NCBI RefSeq assembly: GCF_000321225.1
Contig: NW_004450465.1
Location: 2,433,294 to 2,497,293 of the forward strand
Source: Odobenus rosmarus divergens
Taxonomy: Eukaryota; Chordata; Mammalia; Carnivora; Odobenidae
Length of the DNA: 64,000 nt
Direction: 5' to 3'
The notes under the pieces were generated by a model, which saw only the letters and a program-made list of their open reading frames with translations, had not been told where the DNA came from and made no database searches. The position numbers were made by a program, and so were the translations under genes. Shown in pieces: positions 60,006-64,000 of the stretch (positions are counted from its first letter, which is position 1; every line of letters begins with the position of its first letter).

Positions 60006-61880
60006 GGAGAGGGAGAAAGTATGAAAAAGTCATCTAGGGGAGGAAAAGAGTGAAAGGATCAAGTAAGTGTGGTACAATTGCTCGGAGCATTGCTCCACTG
60101 TCATTATTTTAAAGTGAGACCAGTCATCATAGTTCTATTATTTTTCTTCAGTCCCATTTGGCTGCAAGAATGAGATTTAATTATGGCTATAGTTTTGCCA
60201 AGACAGAGAGAGGCAAAGGAACTGAAGATACATGCAGGGGAGTCATTATGATTGGCCTATGAATTTAAGGTATAAAGAAAGAAAATAAGGGTACAGGGGT
60301 GAAGAAAACCAGTACTGCAACATCCAATACTTGTGAATAAGTCTTTCTATTCTGAAACAATTTGATCCTTTAGCTTCTGCAGCTCTATCTTCTCTTTTGT
60401 ACCTTACTGATGAACTCCACTGATTCCACTTTCTCCAATGGTTTATTATCTTTCATCATTTTTCGAAGTCCAGCTACTCGACCCTATGTATACCTCCTCC
60501 AAAATTCATTTATTCTTGTGGCTTCTGAGAGAACTGTATGGCTTCATTATGTGAGAATTAATTCATGATTCTTCAGTGACACTACAAACTCTTATAGTAC
60601 CAATATATCGATGTGCCTGACATTCAACAATCATTTCCTTCAAAGTGCTGGCACCTCAAATAACATTTCTAAAATGAAAATTACTTCCTATAATCTTCAG
60701 TTTCTATCAGTTTCCATTCATTAGTAATCCAAACTCTCAGATTATAAAAATTTTTTTTAAAATCCCTGTTATCTTTTTCCTTCTACACCTAAACCAATTC
60801 TACCTGTCTGTCAAACTCCACCAATTCTTTGAAAACTTCCTTACTACTATACTTCACAATCTTTTAAAAAACTCCTGAGTTACCTGTACACAAGTCAGGA
60901 TCTGGCCATGTATAATTTTATTTTCTCTAATCATTTCATTAGCACCTTACTAGCAAAATCTTGTCTCATTATTTTTTTCGACTTCATATAATACCTAGGC
61001 ACAATGATGGCTTATGCTTAGTAGGTTAAACTGAAATGAAAACAGTGAAAATGGTATTAGATGAAAAACTCAAGGCCTTACACAAGCACTAGGTAAAAAG
61101 AGTGTAATATGAATGCTGAGTAAATTCATATTTTTAAAGTGATAATATCAGGAAGTCAATCGAACATCATCAGGTGATCTTAAAACTACAATCTTCACAT
61201 CTTATGCTTATATTAACAGCCTCATGGTTTGTTTTTACTGGAAAGGGAACCATATCTTAACAGAGACCTATATCAGTTACATTCTAGAACTCCCTTCTTC
61301 CCCCTTTTCAGTACTCTTATTAAGAAGAATTCAAAAATTAGAGTTAAACTTTTACACAGATTGGTAATTCAAAATTTTTGGAGAAATCTAGAATAAAACC
61401 CAAAACAGAGCCATAAAAAGCTGGTAGTGTTACTAACTTCTCACTTATCAAACATAAATGCTGTGGGAAAAAGAAAGGTGAAATAATAAAATCCAGGTGG
61501 TATCTTTGCTAAATTAAATAGAATCTGGTAATTTTTACTATTAATTTCTGAAACCATAACTAAAAATCTACCCAGCTTTAATTATTACATTAAAAATTAA
61601 ATTCTTTATCAAAAATTACCATTAAGTTGATATTAAAAACAAACTTCTGCTCTCTGCATGTTATGACTCTTAAGTTTACAAGCCTCCTTTTCCTTCCTGA
61701 AATCTATTAGATTCTCATTCCTCTAACACCAAAGCCCAGAAACGAAAAATGTCTCTACTGCTATCTGATCAGATGTCAGTGAATGATGGGTAAGTTTTAA
61801 ATAACCACTATGCAAACATATACAATTAAATATTATAATTTCCACAGACACTTTTGGCCAAATAGAATCACAGTATTTTA

Positions 61881-62065
61881 TTTTATTTTTTTTATTTTAA
61901 AGATTTTTATTTATTTGACAGAGAGAGCACAAGCAGAGGGAGAGAGAGGGAGAAGCAGGCTCCCTGCTGAGCAAGGAGCCCGATGTGGGACTCGATCCCA
62001 GGACCCTGGGATCATGACCCGGGCCGAAGGCAGCCGCTTAACCGACTGAGCCACCCAGGCGTCCC
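61881..62065 (-). mobile_element. SINEC (Can-SINE)
   Basis: Minus-strand copy with perfect 17-bp target-site duplication AGAATCACAGTATTTTA at 61864-61880 and 62066-62082. Confidence 0.97.
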
Positions 62066-62093
62066 AGAATCACAGTATTTTAAAGGCAGAAGA

Positions 62094-62290
62094 GGGGCGC
62101 CTGGGTGGCTCAGTCATTAAATGTCTGCCTTTGGCTCAGGTCATGATCCCAGGGTCCTAGGATCGAGCCCCCACATGGGGCTCCCAGCTAAGCAGGAAGT
62201 CTGCTTCTCCCTCTCCCACTCTCCCCTGGTTGTGTTCCCTTTCTCGCTGTTTCTCTCTGTCAAATAAATAAAATCTTAAAAAAAAAAAAA
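62094..62290 (+). mobile_element. SINEC (Can-SINE)
   Basis: Plus-strand copy starting GGGGCGCCTGGGTGGCTCAG with long poly(A). The target site AAAGGCAGAAGA/AAAAGCAGAAGA flanks it. It sits head to head, 28 bp from the SINE at 61881-62065. Confidence 0.96.
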
Positions 62291-63354
62291 AAAGCAGAAG
62301 AAAATTTATAGTTACTACTCCAACTTGTCTATTTTATGTAACAAACAGGAATGCTGCATGTTTATAAAGCTTTTGGGGATCAGCAGTGGAGAAAAATATT
62401 ACTACAGCTAGTGTAATGAAGACACTGGGAGTTTATTATAACTATGAAATTCACATAATAACAAAACTCAATATAGGTTCTCGTACCACATTTAGTTAGA
62501 TACAAATTCTTCTAAATACTGACCTGGATAGTTAACCACCATAGAAAACATAACTAGAAGTGACCATATCATAGCTTAAAAATACACTATATTGGGATAA
62601 AAATTCAATTTAAAAGTAGTTTGCGAGAGAGGAGAAGCAAGATGGTGGAGGAGTAGCAGACCTGAATTTCGTCTGGTCCCAGAAATTTAGGTAGATAGGG
62701 ATCAAACCATTCTGAACACCTACAAAACTCAACAGGAGACCCAAGAAAAGAATAGCAGCAACCCTGACTAGAAAAGCGACCACTTTCTGGGAGGTAGGAC
62801 ATGCGGAGAAGTGAATCCTAGGCGATATTCGGGAAGATGGACAGGTTTGGAGACTCCACAAGTGGTCAGGTGCCAGAGATAGAAATGCTCGGTCACAGGC
62901 TGGGGAAGCACGGAGTGTGGCCGGAGACCGGGAGACGGGAGTGATTGACTGCTTTTCTCCGGGGGATCACTGAGAAGTGGGGCCTCGAGTTCTTGGCTTC
63001 TCCAGGGCAGAGATTGGGAGGCCGCCATCTTCACTCTCGTCCTCCCAAGCTGTACGGAAAACTTGAGGGAACAAAAGCTCCCGGGAACAAAACTGAGCAG
63101 ATGACTTAGACCAACCTGGCAAGGGCAGGGCAATTCCACCTCGGTAAAGACATTTGGGAACCACGGCAACAGGCCCCACCCCAGAAGATCAGCCAAGAAC
63201 AGCCAGCCAAGACCAAGTTTACCGATCAATGAGAACGGCAGAACTCCAGCGCCAGGGGAATACTGCACATAGAATTCATGGCTTTTTTCCCATGACTGTT
63301 TAGTCTTTCAAACTTAATATTTAAATTTTCTTTTTTTTTCTATTTTTTTGAATT

Positions 63355-63836
63355 TTTCTTTTTCCCTTTTTCAACCATCTTATCAAACCCTTTTTTAAAA
63401 AATCTTTTTTATTTTTCATTTTTAGAGTCATATTCTATCCCTTCATAGTAGTTAATCTTATTTTTGGTATATGTATAAATTGTTCTCTCTTTAAAATTTT
63501 GGGATACAGTTGCTTCTAACAGACCAAAATATACTCTAAATCTCTAGTGTATGGCTTTGTTCTAGTCTCCTGCATGATCACATTCTTTTTTAAAATTTCT
63601 CTTCTTTCTTTTTTCAACCAACCTATCTTATCAATTACTTCTATAAAATCTTTTATAATTTTCATCTTTACACTCATATTCCATCCCTTCATTGTATTTA
63701 CCCTCATTTTTGTACATATATAAGTTTTTCTTTCTTTAAAATTTTGGGAAGCAGCTTCTTCTAAAATACCAAATACGCCCAAAATCTAGTGTGTGGCACT
63801 GATCTATTCACCAGCCTGATCATATTTGATCATATC
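63355..63836 (+). repeat. Tandem duplication in the L1 5'UTR, about 245-bp unit
   Basis: Aligned anchors recur with constant spacing: TTCAACCA (63370 and 63613), ATCCCTTCAT (63437 and 63683), CTTTAAAATTTTGGGA (63489 and 63734) and CTAGTGT/CTAGTGTG (63544 and 63786). The two units differ at many positions. Confidence 0.85.
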
Positions 63837-63962
63837 CTTTTTTCCCCTTTCTTTCCCCCCGGTTTTGGGTCTCTTCTGATTTGTTTAGTGTATATTTTTC
63901 TGGGGTCGTTGTTACCCTGTTAGCATTTTGTTCTCTCATTCATCTATTCTCCTCTGGACAAA

Positions 63963-64000
63963 ATGACAAGATGGAAAAAATCACCTCAACAAAAAGAACA
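63963..64000 (+). CDS. L1 ORF1, first codons (cut by window edge)
   Basis: ATG at 63963-63965 opens MTRWKKSPQQKE, matching the Lys/Gln-rich start of carnivore L1 ORF1 protein, the RNA-binding chaperone of the retrotransposon. Only 12 codons plus two bases are visible, so intactness is unknown. Confidence 0.75.
   Translation, partial: MTRWKKSPQQKE

Larger units (their letters stand above)
1..64000 (-). other. NIPBL: NIPBL gene, internal part (intron 1 to intron 10)
   Basis: The whole window lies inside one gene transcribed right to left. Nine exons encode consecutive pieces of NIPBL, recognised from the translated sequence in the right order and with compatible splice phases. Coding lengths from exon 2 to exon 10 are 64, 166, 128, 100, 152, 161, 97, 627 and 1623 bases. 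NIPBL pairs with MAU2 (SCC4), loads cohesin onto chromatin in the nucleus and stimulates cohesin's ATPase and loop extrusion. Human NIPBL loss-of-function causes Cornelia de Lange syndrome (established knowledge). The part seen here is the mostly disordered N-terminal region; the C-terminal HEAT-repeat hook is outside. No stop codon or frameshift interrupts the coding exons, so the locus looks functional. Confidence 0.97.
38741..64000 (-). other. NIPBL: NIPBL intron 1 (partial)
   Basis: At least 25 kb of the first intron; exon 1 and the promoter are not in the window. It holds about 15 SINEs, L1M and L2 pieces, MIRs, two MLT1 LTRs, MER5 pieces and, at the right edge, a 5'-complete L1. Stretches 41.0-42.3, 42.5-43.3, 50.0-50.8, 56.5-57.5 and 60.0-61.8 kb show nothing that I can assign with confidence. 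Confidence 0.85.
62626..64000 (+). mobile_element. 5'-complete carnivore LINE-1 (5'UTR and start of ORF1)
   Basis: Starts near GAGAGAGGAGAAGCAAGATG and runs through the typical carnivore L1 5' leader (GAGTAGCAGACCTGAATTTC, AATAGCAGCAACC, AAGCGACCACTTTCTGG). A GC-richer part at 62.8-63.25 kb with several CpGs follows, then a T-rich part with a 245-bp tandem duplication (63355-63836), and ORF1 starts at 63963. It is antisense to NIPBL in intron 1. Only the first 1.4 kb is visible, so whether the copy is full length or intact is unknown, and its target-site duplication cannot be tested. Confidence 0.9.

Noticed and set aside
1658..62290. tRNA-like sequences in the SINEs
   Set aside because: SINEC heads derive from tRNA-Lys, but these copies are diverged retroposons with A tails and target-site duplications, not tRNA genes.
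38741..64000. NIPBL exon 1 and promoter
   Set aside because: No CpG island, GC-rich exon-like segment or strong promoter was seen. Human intron 1 is tens of kb long, so exon 1 is most likely beyond the right edge.

Overview
The window is a piece of a carnivore nuclear genome carrying the 5' half of NIPBL, the cohesin loader (Nipped-B-like, the SCC2 homologue), on the minus strand. Nine coding exons can be placed to the base (exons 2 to 10, numbered as in human). All have GT donors and AG acceptors, and all join in frame. Together they hold 3,118 coding bases: 1,039 complete codons plus one base, of a protein of about 2,800 residues. The start codon is in exon 2 (38714-38716). Noncoding exon 1 lies beyond the right edge, and exon 11 onward, with the C-terminal HEAT repeats, lies beyond the left edge.

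Layout: 1-13162 is intron 10. 13163-14785 is the giant exon 10. 14786-20812 is intron 9. 20813-21439 is exon 9. 21440-38652 holds introns 8 to 2 with small exons 8 to 3. 38653-38740 is exon 2. 38741-64000 is intron 1. No other protein-coding host gene is supported; the remaining ORFs are repeat-derived, antisense shadows or chance.

The introns are rich in carnivore tRNA-Lys-derived SINEs (SINEC/Can-SINE). About 33 copies were found, many with clear target-site duplications (TSDs). Their heads read like the Arctoidea form (bear, seal, mustelid relatives) rather than the dog SINEC_Cf form, so a non-canid caniform such as a bear or pinniped is the best guess. Older layers include L1M/L1MA LINE fragments, L2, MIR, two MaLR/MLT1 LTRs, two Tigger-type elements, two hAT-type elements and MER5 pieces. 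A 12.4-kb stretch around exons 9 and 10 (9.88-22.27 kb) has no recognisable SINE.

The most notable element is a LINE-1 with a complete 5' end starting near 62626. It is antisense to NIPBL and runs off the right edge just after the start of its ORF1. Its 5'UTR holds an imperfect 245-bp tandem duplication, YY1-like motifs and a 166-codon antisense ORF, and any antisense promoter would point at NIPBL exon 2. I found no new gene system. The findings concern L1/NIPBL architecture, inverted SINE pairs, an in-frame 33-bp coding minisatellite and an assembly gap.
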